In this document: positions 1 through 6,827 of the stretch, piece by piece | Position numbering within the stretch: position 1 is the first letter of the stretch | Layout of the letters: each line of letters begins with the position of its first letter | Source of the DNA: JANOBJ01 sp031411575 | GTDB lineage: Bacteria > Pseudomonadota > Gammaproteobacteria > Burkholderiales > Burkholderiaceae_C | NCBI GenBank assembly: GCA_031411575.1 | Contig: JANOBJ010000088.1 | Location: forward strand, 1-10,090 | DNA: 10,090 nt | Reading direction: 5' to 3' | Translations under genes and position numbers: made by a program | The notes under the pieces: model-generated | What the model saw: the letters and a program-made list of their open reading frames with translations, nothing else | Told to the model about the DNA's origin: nothing | Databases searched by the model: none

Positions 1-243
1 CACGTGCCAATCTATGCGTTGACGCCGCGCATTTCGACCCAGCGCAAGATGGCGCTGTACCGCAACGTGCGCCCGCTGCTGATGGACACCAGCGCCGACC
101 GCGACACCGCGCTCGCCCAGGCCGAAAACGACCTCAAGAAGCGCGGCATCGTCAAAAGCGGCGATGTCTATGCCATCACCTGCGGCGAGCCGATGGGTGC
201 GCCGGGGGGCACCAACATGCTGAAGATCTGCAAGGTGGCGTGA
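1..243 (+). CDS. pyk: Pyruvate kinase, C-terminal fragment
   Basis: This is the 3' end of a gene that enters from the left edge; the reading frame is already open at base 1 (first codon CAC) and ends at TGA 241-243. The last ~80 residues match the C-terminal domain of pyruvate kinase, which transfers phosphate from phosphoenolpyruvate to ADP in the final step of glycolysis. Recognisable pieces are the start of the fragment (VPIYALTPR), the MALYRNVRPLLMD stretch and the closing part with DVYAITCGEPMG and GTNMLKICKV, which is how bacterial pyruvate kinases usually end. The catalytic barrel is outside the window, so active-site residues cannot be checked. The next gene starts 61 bp downstream on the same strand, and I see no terminator hairpin between them. 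Confidence 0.93.
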   Translation, partial: HVPIYALTPRISTQRKMALYRNVRPLLMDTSADRDTALAQAENDLKKRGIVKSGDVYAITCGEPMGAPGGTNMLKICKVA

Positions 244-304
244 ATGGACGAATGGGGGACGCGCCGCGGTGAATCCAAAGCCGGACCAGCGACGTAACCC
301 AGCC

Positions 305-1177
305 ATGACACCATTTTTTCCTGCGGGCCGCCGCGCCTGGATGGCCGGTGCGGCGTTACTCGGCTTGAGCGGCTGCTCGGCTTCAAGCCTGTTGCACGCC
401 TTGGTGCCCACCGACACCTACCGCGCGCGGCCCAACCAAGCCTATGGCCCGGACCCGCGCCAGCAACTCGACATCTACCGGCCGGTCACGGGCGACGGCC
501 CCTGGCCGGTGGTGGTGTTCTTCTATGGCGGCAGCTGGACGCGCGGCGACCGGGCCGACTACCGCTTCGTCGGAGAGGCCCTGGCCTCCAATGGCGTGCT
601 GGTGGTGGTGGCCGACTACCGGCTCAGCCCGCAGGTGCGCTACCCGGCGTTCCTGGAAGACTGCGCGCTGGCCACGCGGTGGGTGTTCGACCGCCTGCCT
701 GAACTCGGCGGCGACCCGAAGCGGGTATTCCTGATGGGCCACAGCGCCGGGGCGTACAACGCGGCCATGCTCGCGCTGGACGCGCGCTGGCTGGGCGGCG
801 CCGGCCTTGCGCCAACCCGGCTGGCGGGGTGGATTGGCGTGGCCGGGCCGTATGACTTCCTGCCGATCGGAGTGCCCGATGTGCAGGTGGCGTTCAACTG
901 GCCGGGTACGCCGGCCGACTCGCAGCCGCTGTTCCATGTCCGCGTCGGTGCGCCGCGCACCCTGCTGTTGGCTGCCAGCAACGACAGCTTCGTGGACCCG
1001 ATTCGCAACACGACCCGCCTCGCGCAGCGTCTGCGCGACGTCGGCGTGGCGGTGTCGATGGAGGTGTTTCCCGGTGTCAGCCACGTGACCGTGGTGGGCG
1101 CCATGGCGCGGCCTCTGCGGGGTTTGGCGCCGGTGCTGGAGCGTGTGCTGGCGTTCAGTACCCCCACGCTGGTCTGA
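305..1177 (+). CDS. Predicted lipoprotein esterase, alpha/beta-hydrolase fold
   Basis: A 290-residue protein if translation starts at ATG 305. A GTG at 269 is in frame but would put 12 polar residues ahead of the signal peptide, so I prefer 305. The N-terminus looks like a lipoprotein signal: two arginines (R9, R10), a hydrophobic stretch and a lipobox LSGC with Cys24, suggesting anchoring to the membrane outside the cytoplasm. The rest fits the BD-FAE/carboxylesterase-like alpha/beta hydrolases: an oxyanion-hole region (FFYGGSW, residues 72-78), the nucleophile elbow GHSAG with Ser147, a likely acid at Asp227 and His260 in GVSH as the third member of the triad. The oxyanion motif has Tyr where the family usually has His (HGGxW). 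Substrate is unknown; small carboxylic esters are the safe guess. Nothing in the neighbourhood points to a pathway. Confidence 0.85.
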   Translation: MTPFFPAGRRAWMAGAALLGLSGCSASSLLHALVPTDTYRARPNQAYGPDPRQQLDIYRPVTGDGPWPVVVFFYGGSWTRGDRADYRFVGEALASNGVLVVVADYRLSPQVRYPAFLEDCALATRWVFDRLPELGGDPKRVFLMGHSAGAYNAAMLALDARWLGGAGLAPTRLAGWIGVAGPYDFLPIGVPDVQVAFNWPGTPADSQPLFHVRVGAPRTLLLAASNDSFVDPIRNTTRLAQRLRDVGVAVSMEVFPGVSHVTVVGAMARPLRGLAPVLERVLAFSTPTLV

Positions 1178-1228
1178 TCTCGGCCTGCCGGGCGCGCTGC
1201 GGGGGTCAATCCGCTTCCCACCATTGGG

Positions 1229-1250
1229 TGTCAAGTGTGACAATACGTAT
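1229..1250 (+). promoter_or_regulatory. Possible promoter/operator of the two-component operon
   Basis: Just ahead of the response regulator lies a 5-bp inverted repeat, TGTCA-AGTG-TGACA (1229-1242), followed by the 8-bp palindrome ATACGTAT (1243-1250) that touches the start codon. A weak -10-like hexamer GACAAT (1239-1244) sits 18 bp after TTCCCA (1215-1220). If it is the -10, transcription would start at or next to the ATG and the message would be leaderless, which fits the absence of a Shine-Dalgarno. The palindromes could be an autoregulatory site, but they are short and this is inference. Confidence 0.3.
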
Positions 1251-1955
1251 ATGAGAGTACTTGTTGTCGAAGATGACCTCGGTATTGCCGGCGGTTTGCG
1301 CAATAACCTGGAGCAGCGCGGTTATGTGGTTGAGGTGTGCGACGCCGTCACCACGGCCTGGGCGGCCCTGTGCGCCGACAAGTTCGACCTGGTTTTGCTC
1401 GATCTCGGGCTGATAGACGGCGACGGGACGGAATTGCTGCGCCGCTTGCGCCAAAGCAACCACCAGATGTCAGCCCTTCCCGACCCGGCCACGCCGGTGC
1501 TCATCATCACCGCCCGCGAGCGCATTGCCGACCGCATTCACGGCCTGAACCTGGGTGCCGATGACTACGTCGTCAAGCCGTTTGATGTCGATGAGCTTGA
1601 GGCCCGCATCCGGGCGTTGCTGCGGCGCTCGGCCAGCCGGTCCAGCCCGGTCATCACCCACGGGCCGCTGGTGATTGATCCCGCAGCGCGTACCGTGCTG
1701 CGCAATGGCGAGCCGGCTGAGTTGTCGCCACGCGAATTTTCGTTGCTGCTGCTGTTGATCGAATCGCGCGGGCGGGTACTGCCCCGGCGCCAGCTGGAGG
1801 CCCGGCTCTACCAGGGCCAGGGCTCGCTGGAGAGCAATGCGCTGGAGGTGCATGTGCACCATTTGCGCCGAAAGCTCGGTGACGGCATCATCCAGACCAT
1901 GCGTGGCGTCGGCTATTTCATCGCGAAGGACCCGGGCCGGGAGGCTGACGGGTGA
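1251..1955 (+). CDS. OmpR/PhoB-type two-component response regulator
   Basis: A 234-residue DNA-binding response regulator of the QseB/PmrA type. The receiver domain (about 1-118) shows the acidic pair Glu7/Asp8/Asp9, the phospho-acceptor Asp51 in LVLLDLGL, Thr87 in IITARE and the conserved Lys109 in VVKPFD. The C-terminal winged helix (about 128-228) has LSPREFSLLLLL, the recognition-helix region LEVHVHHLRRKLG and the terminal RGVGYFI wing. The start at ATG 1251 is set by homology (MRVLVVEDD is the usual N-terminus), although no ribosome-binding site precedes it. The upstream frame is open to 1143 but would overlap the esterase gene and add no known domain. The stop codon overlaps the kinase start by 4 bp, so the pair is surely co-transcribed and translationally coupled. 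The signal and target genes cannot be told from sequence. Confidence 0.95.
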   Translation: MRVLVVEDDLGIAGGLRNNLEQRGYVVEVCDAVTTAWAALCADKFDLVLLDLGLIDGDGTELLRRLRQSNHQMSALPDPATPVLIITARERIADRIHGLNLGADDYVVKPFDVDELEARIRALLRRSASRSSPVITHGPLVIDPAARTVLRNGEPAELSPREFSLLLLLIESRGRVLPRRQLEARLYQGQGSLESNALEVHVHHLRRKLGDGIIQTMRGVGYFIAKDPGREADG

Positions 1956-3325
1956 ACGCGCGCGCGCGCCGGCCGACGCTGACGCTGCGTCTGATGCTGC
2001 TGGTGCTCGGCTCGCTGGCGGTGGTGTGGGTGGCGTTTGTTTTCATTGCCTACCGGACCAGCCAGACCGAATCGGTCGAGCTCGCGGACGGCCAGCTGGC
2101 CAGCGTGGTGGCGCTGCTGCTGAACGAGCAGCATCCCGACCTGAGCGCGGCTGGCGGCGACAAGCCGCAGCCGCGACAGAATAAATCGGCCTACCACGAC
2201 TACCAGCAAACGCTCACCGTGATGGTCTGGGACGCGTCCGGGCGGCGCATCACCAGCCTGGGAACTGCACCCGCGCCCGGGTTCGAGGAAGCCACCGGCT
2301 ACGCCAACCTGCGCATCGGCACACCCCCCACCAACTGGCGCAGCTTTTCTCAATGGGACGTGACCCACAGCCGCAAGGTCATGGCCATGCTCAACCTCGA
2401 CGAGCGCGACCGCGTGGCGGAGGAATTCGCCAGCGAGATGGCGGTTCCCGGCCTGCTGGTGCTGCCCGCGGTGGCGCTGGCACTCGGCTTGGCGATCTGG
2501 AGCGGCCTGCGCCCGCTGTACCGCCTGTCTGATGACGTGACGCGGCTGGATGTGAATGGCGGCGACCGGCTGCCGGACCGCAACTCCCTGCGCGAGTTCG
2601 AGTCAGTGGTTACGTCCATCAACACCCTTGTCCGCAATCAGGCCGCCACACTGGACCGCGAGCGACAGCTGGCCGGCGAGGTGGCGCATGAGCTGCGAAC
2701 GCCGCTCTCGTCGATGGCCCTCAACGCGCATGCGCTGCGTGAGCCGCTGACCCCGGAAAAACGCGAACAGGCACTGGTGCAGATCGAACGCGATGCGCTG
2801 CGCGCCGGCCATGTGCTGGACCAGCTGCTGTCGCTCGCGCGTGCCAGCCGCTCGGATCTGCAGAAAACCACCGAGCCGGTCGATCTGCCCGAGCTGACCC
2901 GGCACATCGCCGCCGAATGCGCGCAAGCGGCGTGGGACAGCGGGCACGAGATCAGCGTTCACGTGCCGGCCCATCTGACCGTGCGCGGACACCCGCTCTT
3001 GATGGAGCTGGCCGTCAGCAACCTGGTGAGCAATGCCCTGCAGCACACGCCGCGCGGCACGGCGGTCGAAATCCAGGCCGGGCAGGACGACAACGCCGTC
3101 TGGGTGAGGGTTTGCGACGACGGCAAGCGCGCGGGTGCGCCCCCGATGGCCGAGCGCCGCCACAAGTCAGCCGACCGGCTTGGGCTGGGGCACAACATCG
3201 TGCGCCGCGTGATGGATATCCATGACGGCCAGTTTGAGCAGGTGGATGCGCCGCCGCCGTTCACCACCTGTTATGGGCTGGTCTTTCCGGCGGGCGGCCG
3301 GGTGGCCGCGGGTAAAATCGCTTGA
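1952..3325 (+). CDS. Sensor histidine kinase (QseC/PmrB-like), degenerate G1 box
   Basis: A 457-residue inner-membrane kinase that should phosphorylate the response regulator encoded just upstream. It starts at GTG 1952, overlapping the regulator's TGA by 4 bp. Transmembrane segments lie at about 13-33 and 166-184, enclosing a ~130-residue periplasmic sensor region. A HAMP-like linker and the dimerisation helix follow, with the phospho-acceptor His247 in EVAHELRTPLSSM. The ATP-binding domain keeps the N box (NLVSNALQHT, Asn357/Asn361) and a glycine-rich G2 region (LGLGHNIV, 410-417). The G1 box, normally DNGPGI, reads DDGKRAG (389-395), so the Asp-x-Gly is kept but the second Gly position is shifted. 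The ATP lid is also short. Such variants exist in the QseC/PmrB-like group and may still be active. Confidence is high for the class and low for the signal. Confidence 0.94.
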   Translation: MNARARRPTLTLRLMLLVLGSLAVVWVAFVFIAYRTSQTESVELADGQLASVVALLLNEQHPDLSAAGGDKPQPRQNKSAYHDYQQTLTVMVWDASGRRITSLGTAPAPGFEEATGYANLRIGTPPTNWRSFSQWDVTHSRKVMAMLNLDERDRVAEEFASEMAVPGLLVLPAVALALGLAIWSGLRPLYRLSDDVTRLDVNGGDRLPDRNSLREFESVVTSINTLVRNQAATLDRERQLAGEVAHELRTPLSSMALNAHALREPLTPEKREQALVQIERDALRAGHVLDQLLSLARASRSDLQKTTEPVDLPELTRHIAAECAQAAWDSGHEISVHVPAHLTVRGHPLLMELAVSNLVSNALQHTPRGTAVEIQAGQDDNAVWVRVCDDGKRAGAPPMAERRHKSADRLGLGHNIVRRVMDIHDGQFEQVDAPPPFTTCYGLVFPAGGRVAAGKIA

Positions 3326-3357
3326 GTTACCGACCGGTTACCCACCTACCCCTGAGG
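3313..3357 (+). promoter_or_regulatory. Possible fba promoter -10 and clear ribosome-binding site
   Basis: TAAAAT (3313-3318) lies at the very end of the kinase gene and could be a -10 hexamer for fba-purC; no good -35 is visible at 16-18 bp, so this is tentative. The Shine-Dalgarno GAGGA (3353-3357), 7 nt before ATG 3365, is the best ribosome-binding site among the core genes in this window and settles the aldolase start. The 39-bp gap also carries GTTACC twice, flanking ACCGGT. Confidence 0.4.
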
Positions 3358-3364
3358 ATTCACC

Positions 3365-4429
3365 ATGGCACTCGTCTCGATGCGCGAGCTGCTGGACCAT
3401 GCCGCCGACAACGGCTACGGCATTCCGGCTTTCAACGTCAACAACCTTGAGCAGGTCCAGGCCGTCATGACCGCCGCGCAGGAAGTCGGCGCGCCCGTCA
3501 TCCTGCAGGCCAGCGCCGGTGCCCGCAAGTACGCGGGCGAGCCTTTCATCAAGCACCTGATCCAGGCCGCGGTCGAAACCTGGCCCGCCATTCCGCTGGT
3601 GATGCACCAGGACCACGGCCAGAGCCCCGACGTCTGCCAGGGTGCGATCAACCTCGGCTTTTCGTCCGTGATGATGGACGGCAGCCTGCAGGCCGACGGC
3701 AAGACCATCGCCAGCTACGACTACAACGTCGAGGTCACCCGCAAGGTGGTTGACATGGCGCACCAGCTGGGCGTCACGGTCGAGGGCGAGCTGGGCTGCC
3801 TGGGTTCACTGGAAACCATGAAGGGCGACAAGGAAGACGGCCACGGCACTGAGGCCACCATGACCATGGAGCAGCTGCTGACCGACCCGGAAGAAGCGGC
3901 TGACTTCGTCAAGCGCACGCAACTCGACGCGCTGGCCATCGCCATCGGCACCAGCCACGGCGCCTACAAGTTCACGCGCAAACCCACTGGCGACATCCTG
4001 GCGATCGACCGCATCAAGGCGATCCACCAGCGCATCCCCAACACCCACCTGGTGATGCACGGCAGCTCCAGCGTGCCGCAAGACCTGCTGGACATCATCC
4101 GCCAGCACGGCGGCACCATGAAGGAAACCTACGGCGTGCCGGTGGAAGAAATCCAGGAAGCCATCAAGCACGGTGTGCGCAAGATCAATATCGACACCGA
4201 TGTGCGCCTCGCCATGACCGCCGCCATCCGGAAGTCCCTCGCCGAAAACGGCGACAAGTTCGATCCGCGCGACTACCTGAAGCCCGCGCGCGAGGCCGCC
4301 AGGCAGATCTGCAAGCAGCGCTACCTGCAGTTTGGCTGCGAAGGGCAGGGCGCCAGGATCAAGGGCCACAGCCTGCAAGTGGTGGCCGCCAAATACGCCA
4401 AAGGCGAGCTGGCGCAGGTGGTTCACTAG
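3365..4429 (+). CDS. fba: Fructose-bisphosphate aldolase, class II (Calvin-cycle subtype)
   Basis: A 354-residue cytoplasmic, metal-dependent aldolase that interconverts fructose-1,6-bisphosphate with dihydroxyacetone phosphate and glyceraldehyde-3-phosphate. The family is clear from MHQDHG (His81, catalytic Asp83, His84), the zinc-ligand region GTSHGAYKF (His198), VMHGSSS (His232) and the phosphate-binding stretch KINIDTD (273-279). The length and the long C-terminal helical part fit the subtype named after Calvin-cycle operons (CbbA/FbaA), which Burkholderiales also use for ordinary glycolysis and gluconeogenesis. No RuBisCO or other Calvin-cycle gene is in view, so I would not infer autotrophy. 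purC begins 2 bp after the stop codon, indicating one transcript. Confidence 0.96.
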   Translation: MALVSMRELLDHAADNGYGIPAFNVNNLEQVQAVMTAAQEVGAPVILQASAGARKYAGEPFIKHLIQAAVETWPAIPLVMHQDHGQSPDVCQGAINLGFSSVMMDGSLQADGKTIASYDYNVEVTRKVVDMAHQLGVTVEGELGCLGSLETMKGDKEDGHGTEATMTMEQLLTDPEEAADFVKRTQLDALAIAIGTSHGAYKFTRKPTGDILAIDRIKAIHQRIPNTHLVMHGSSSVPQDLLDIIRQHGGTMKETYGVPVEEIQEAIKHGVRKINIDTDVRLAMTAAIRKSLAENGDKFDPRDYLKPAREAARQICKQRYLQFGCEGQGARIKGHSLQVVAAKYAKGELAQVVH

Positions 4430-4431
4430 GA

Positions 4432-5340
4432 ATGACCGCCGCCCTGCACACTTCCGCCCTCACCTCATTGCCGCTGCTGGCCCGCGGCAAGGTGCGCGAC
4501 AACTATGCCGTGGGCACCGACCGCATCCTGATGGTGGCGAGCGACCGCATCAGCGCGTTCGACGTCATCATGGGCGAGCCCATCCCCGGCAAGGGCCAGT
4601 TGCTGACGCAAATGGCGTTGTTCTGGTTCGACAAGCTCGGCCCCAAAGGCCTCAACCTGTGCCCGATCCACCTCACCGGCGACGCGCCCGAGAGCGTGGT
4701 GAGCGCGGCCGAGGCGGCGCAAGTCACCGGCCGTTCGATGCTGGTCAAGCGCCTCACGCCGATCCCGGTCGAGGCGGTGGTGCGCGGGTACCTGGCCGGC
4801 AGCGGCTGGAAGGAATACCAGGACAACCGCGCCGTCTGCGGCGTGAAGCTGCCCGAGGGCCTGAAGAACGCCAGCAAGCTGCCCGAACCGATCTACACCC
4901 CCGCCGCCAAGGCCCAAGCCGGCGAGCACGACGAGAACATCACCTTCGAGCGCACGGTCGAGATGATCGGCGCTGATCTCGCCACCCGCATCCGCGACAT
5001 CAGCATCGCGATCTACCAGGCGGCGGCGAATTTCGCGGCGACCAAGGGGATCATCATTGCCGACACCAAGTTTGAGTTTGGTCTGGACAAAGACGGCACG
5101 CTGGTGCTGATGGACGAGGTGCTGACCCCCGATTCATCGCGCTACTGGCCTGCCGAGAGCTATGTCGAAGGCGCCAACCCGCCCAGCTACGACAAGCAGT
5201 TTTTGCGCGACTGGCTCGAAGCCGTGCGCATCAACGGCAAGCCCTGGGACAAAACCCCACCCGCCCCGCGCCTGCCCCGCGACGTGGTGGACAAGACCGC
5301 CGCCAAGTACCAGGAAGCGCTGACGCGGTTGACAGCCTAA
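4432..5340 (+). CDS. purC: Phosphoribosylaminoimidazole-succinocarboxamide synthase (SAICAR synthase)
   Basis: A 302-residue cytoplasmic ligase of de novo purine synthesis that joins CAIR and aspartate with ATP to give SAICAR. The N-terminal GKVRDNY loop (about 19-25), the MVASDRISAFDVIMGEPIPGKG segment (about 34-55), VEAVVRGYLAGSGWKEY (about 103-119), IIADTKFEFG (about 206-215) and DEVLTPDSSRYWP (about 227-239) are all family signatures. It belongs to the long, yeast-Ade1-like form (~300 residues) rather than the ~237-residue E. coli form. The start ATG 4432 follows the aldolase stop by 2 bp, with AGGA immediately ahead, so translation is probably coupled to fba. Its stop codon overlaps the stop of the minus-strand thioredoxin gene by 4 bp, leaving no room for a separate terminator. 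Confidence 0.97.
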   Translation: MTAALHTSALTSLPLLARGKVRDNYAVGTDRILMVASDRISAFDVIMGEPIPGKGQLLTQMALFWFDKLGPKGLNLCPIHLTGDAPESVVSAAEAAQVTGRSMLVKRLTPIPVEAVVRGYLAGSGWKEYQDNRAVCGVKLPEGLKNASKLPEPIYTPAAKAQAGEHDENITFERTVEMIGADLATRIRDISIAIYQAAANFAATKGIIIADTKFEFGLDKDGTLVLMDEVLTPDSSRYWPAESYVEGANPPSYDKQFLRDWLEAVRINGKPWDKTPPAPRLPRDVVDKTAAKYQEALTRLTA

Positions 5341-6293
5341 TTCAACATCATGCTCAGCTTGCGCCGGTAGCCCGAAACCAGCGCGGCCTGCGGGTCTTCC
5401 TGCATCGCGGCTTTGCCGGAGAGTTCAATCCCGCCGGCGGATTTGCCCGTCGCCTCCGCACCGCCGCGCGGCTTGGGCGGCGTCAGCAGCTCCAGGATGG
5501 CCACGTAGGTCTTGCGTGGCGCTTCGTCGCCCCATTTCTTGTCGCGCATGATGATCTCGAGCAGTTCATCGAGCGAGGCCGTCCACTGGCCCTCGGCCAT
5601 CAGCGCGCGGGCCTTGGCGTAGCGGGTGTCGAAATCACGCTTGTTTTCCGCGATTTTTGAGTCAAATTGCTCGATGGTCCAGTTCCCGCGGTCATCTTTA
5701 GCTACAAAATCCATAGCATCCCGCCATTGCGCCAGCGCCACGAAGCGCAGTGCCGCCGGGATGCGCGCGAGCGCCGGCGCGATGATTCCTTGGGCTTCGT
5801 CCAGCGCGCCGGTGCCAATCAACAGCCGCGCGTAGTCAAAGCGCGCGTCGTCATTGGTCGGGTCGGTGGCCAGCGCCTCGCGCAGCAGCTCCAGCGCGGC
5901 AGCGGTGTCGCCGGCCTGCAGCAGCTGGGTGGCGGCGTCGGTGTCGGCTTCGGCTTCCAGCGCGGCCTCGCTGGGCACATGCTTGTCCAAAAACTCGCGC
6001 ACCTTGCCGGCGGGCACGGCGCCCATGAAGCCATCGACCGGCTTGCCGCCCAGCAGCAGCACGCAGGTGGGGATGCTCTTGATGCCAAAGGCCTGCGCCA
6101 GCTCCTGCTCCTGGTCAGAGTCGATCTTGACCAGCTTGAAGCGGCCCGCGTACTCGGTTTCCAGCTGCTCCAGGATCGGCCCGAGGGTCTTGCAGGGCGC
6201 GCACCAGGGCGCCCAGAAGTCGACAAGCACCGGTGTCGTCATCGACGCGGCGATGACTTCGGTTTCAAAGTTGGCGATGGTGACGTCAATCAT
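5337..6293 (-). CDS. cnoX: Thioredoxin-like co-chaperone with TPR domain (CnoX/YbbN family)
   Basis: A 318-residue protein with an N-terminal thioredoxin domain (about 1-110) and a C-terminal TPR-like helical domain (about 120-255), the architecture of CnoX/YbbN. In E. coli that protein holds unfolding proteins under oxidative stress and passes them to GroEL and DnaK. The active-site motif is WCAPC (Cys31, Cys34), with Ala in place of the Gly of ordinary thioredoxin (CGPC), and the cis-proline follows as SIPT (Pro75). Both cysteines are present, so reductase activity is possible. A charged, Gly/Ala-rich tail replaces the family's usual end. The gene runs against purC and purE, overlapping the purC stop by 4 bp and standing only 36 bp from the purE start. 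An AT-rich repeat word (5701-5717) is translated within the TPR part as residues AMDFVA. No clear Shine-Dalgarno precedes ATG 6293. Confidence 0.88.
   Translation of the reverse strand: MIDVTIANFETEVIAASMTTPVLVDFWAPWCAPCKTLGPILEQLETEYAGRFKLVKIDSDQEQELAQAFGIKSIPTCVLLLGGKPVDGFMGAVPAGKVREFLDKHVPSEAALEAEADTDAATQLLQAGDTAAALELLREALATDPTNDDARFDYARLLIGTGALDEAQGIIAPALARIPAALRFVALAQWRDAMDFVAKDDRGNWTIEQFDSKIAENKRDFDTRYAKARALMAEGQWTASLDELLEIIMRDKKWGDEAPRKTYVAILELLTPPKPRGGAEATGKSAGGIELSGKAAMQEDPQAALVSGYRRKLSMMLN
5701..5717 (+). repeat. Short dispersed repeat word, copy 1 (inside cnoX)
   Basis: GCTACAAAATCCATAGC, a 17-base AT-rich word with short GCTA...TAGC ends, lying within the coding part of cnoX. The same word with a single base changed occurs in purK at 7538-7554. 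It stands out from the GC-rich surroundings, and both copies keep the reading frame open. I recall similar words being common in Comamonadaceae genomes, which is memory and not a search result. Confidence 0.6.
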
Positions 6294-6317
6294 GGGAAGG
6301 GGCTCGGGGTGAAAACG

Positions 6318-6329
6318 TAAAATTCAAGG
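6318..6329 (+). promoter_or_regulatory. Possible purE -10 element and ribosome-binding site
   Basis: TAAAAT (6318-6323) followed by CAAGG directly against ATG 6330. The purE and cnoX start codons diverge with only 36 bp between them, so any purE -35 must lie in the gap or within the first codons of cnoX. A TAAAAT -10 this close would give a leaderless or near-leaderless purE message. No convincing -35 was found. Confidence 0.3.
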
Positions 6330-6827
6330 ATGACACCAATTCACATCGGCATCGTGATGGGTTCCAGCTCCGACTGGGACACCCTGCAGCACGCCGTGCA
6401 GATTCTCCAACAATTCGGAATCGGTCACGAAGCGCGGGTGGTTTCGGCCCACCGCATGCCCGACGACATGTTTGCCGACGCCGAGGCCGCGGCCGGCCGC
6501 GGGCTCAATGCCAGCCTCCCTGGCGCGGGTGGCGCGGCCCACCTGCCGGGCATGCTGGCCGCCAAAACCTGCGTGCCGGTGCTCGGCGTGCCGGTGGCCA
6601 GCCGCCACCTGCAGGGCGTCGATTCGCTGCACAGCATCGTGCAGATGCCCAAGGGCGTGCCGGTGGCCACCTTTGCCATCGGCAACGCCGGTGCCGCCAA
6701 CGCCGCACTGTTTGCCGTGGCCATGCTGGCCAATGAAGACCCCGGACTGCGTGTGAAGCTCGAAGCCTTTCGCACCGCGCAAACTGAAGCGGCGAGGGCC
6801 ATGACCCTCCCCCCGGCGGCCGCATGA
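6330..6827 (+). CDS. purE: N5-carboxyaminoimidazole ribonucleotide mutase (class I PurE)
   Basis: A 165-residue cytoplasmic enzyme, the usual length for bacterial class I PurE, which moves the carboxylate of N5-CAIR to carbon to give CAIR for PurC. The substrate-binding GSSSDW (residues 11-16), SAHRMPD with the catalytic His (about 39-45) and GAGGAAHLPGM (about 65-75) are intact. Just before the last motif the sequence is NASLPG where most relatives have a hydrophobic strand such as VIIAG, a local oddity that does not touch catalytic residues. Pairing with purK is the rule, because PurK makes the N5-CAIR that this class of PurE uses. The purK start codon overlaps the purE stop by 4 bp (ATGA), so the two are translationally coupled. 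Confidence 0.96.
   Translation: MTPIHIGIVMGSSSDWDTLQHAVQILQQFGIGHEARVVSAHRMPDDMFADAEAAAGRGLNASLPGAGGAAHLPGMLAAKTCVPVLGVPVASRHLQGVDSLHSIVQMPKGVPVATFAIGNAGAANAALFAVAMLANEDPGLRVKLEAFRTAQTEAARAMTLPPAAA

Noticed and set aside
244..304. Terminator or small gene between pyk and the esterase
   Set aside because: Only short imperfect GC pairing (GCGCCGCGG) with no T-run, and no start codon with a ribosome-binding site other than that of the esterase.
383..1303. Long open frame on the minus strand opposite the esterase
   Set aside because: It mirrors a well-supported gene, is rich in Arg/His/Gln typical of antisense frames in GC-rich DNA, and shows no domain.
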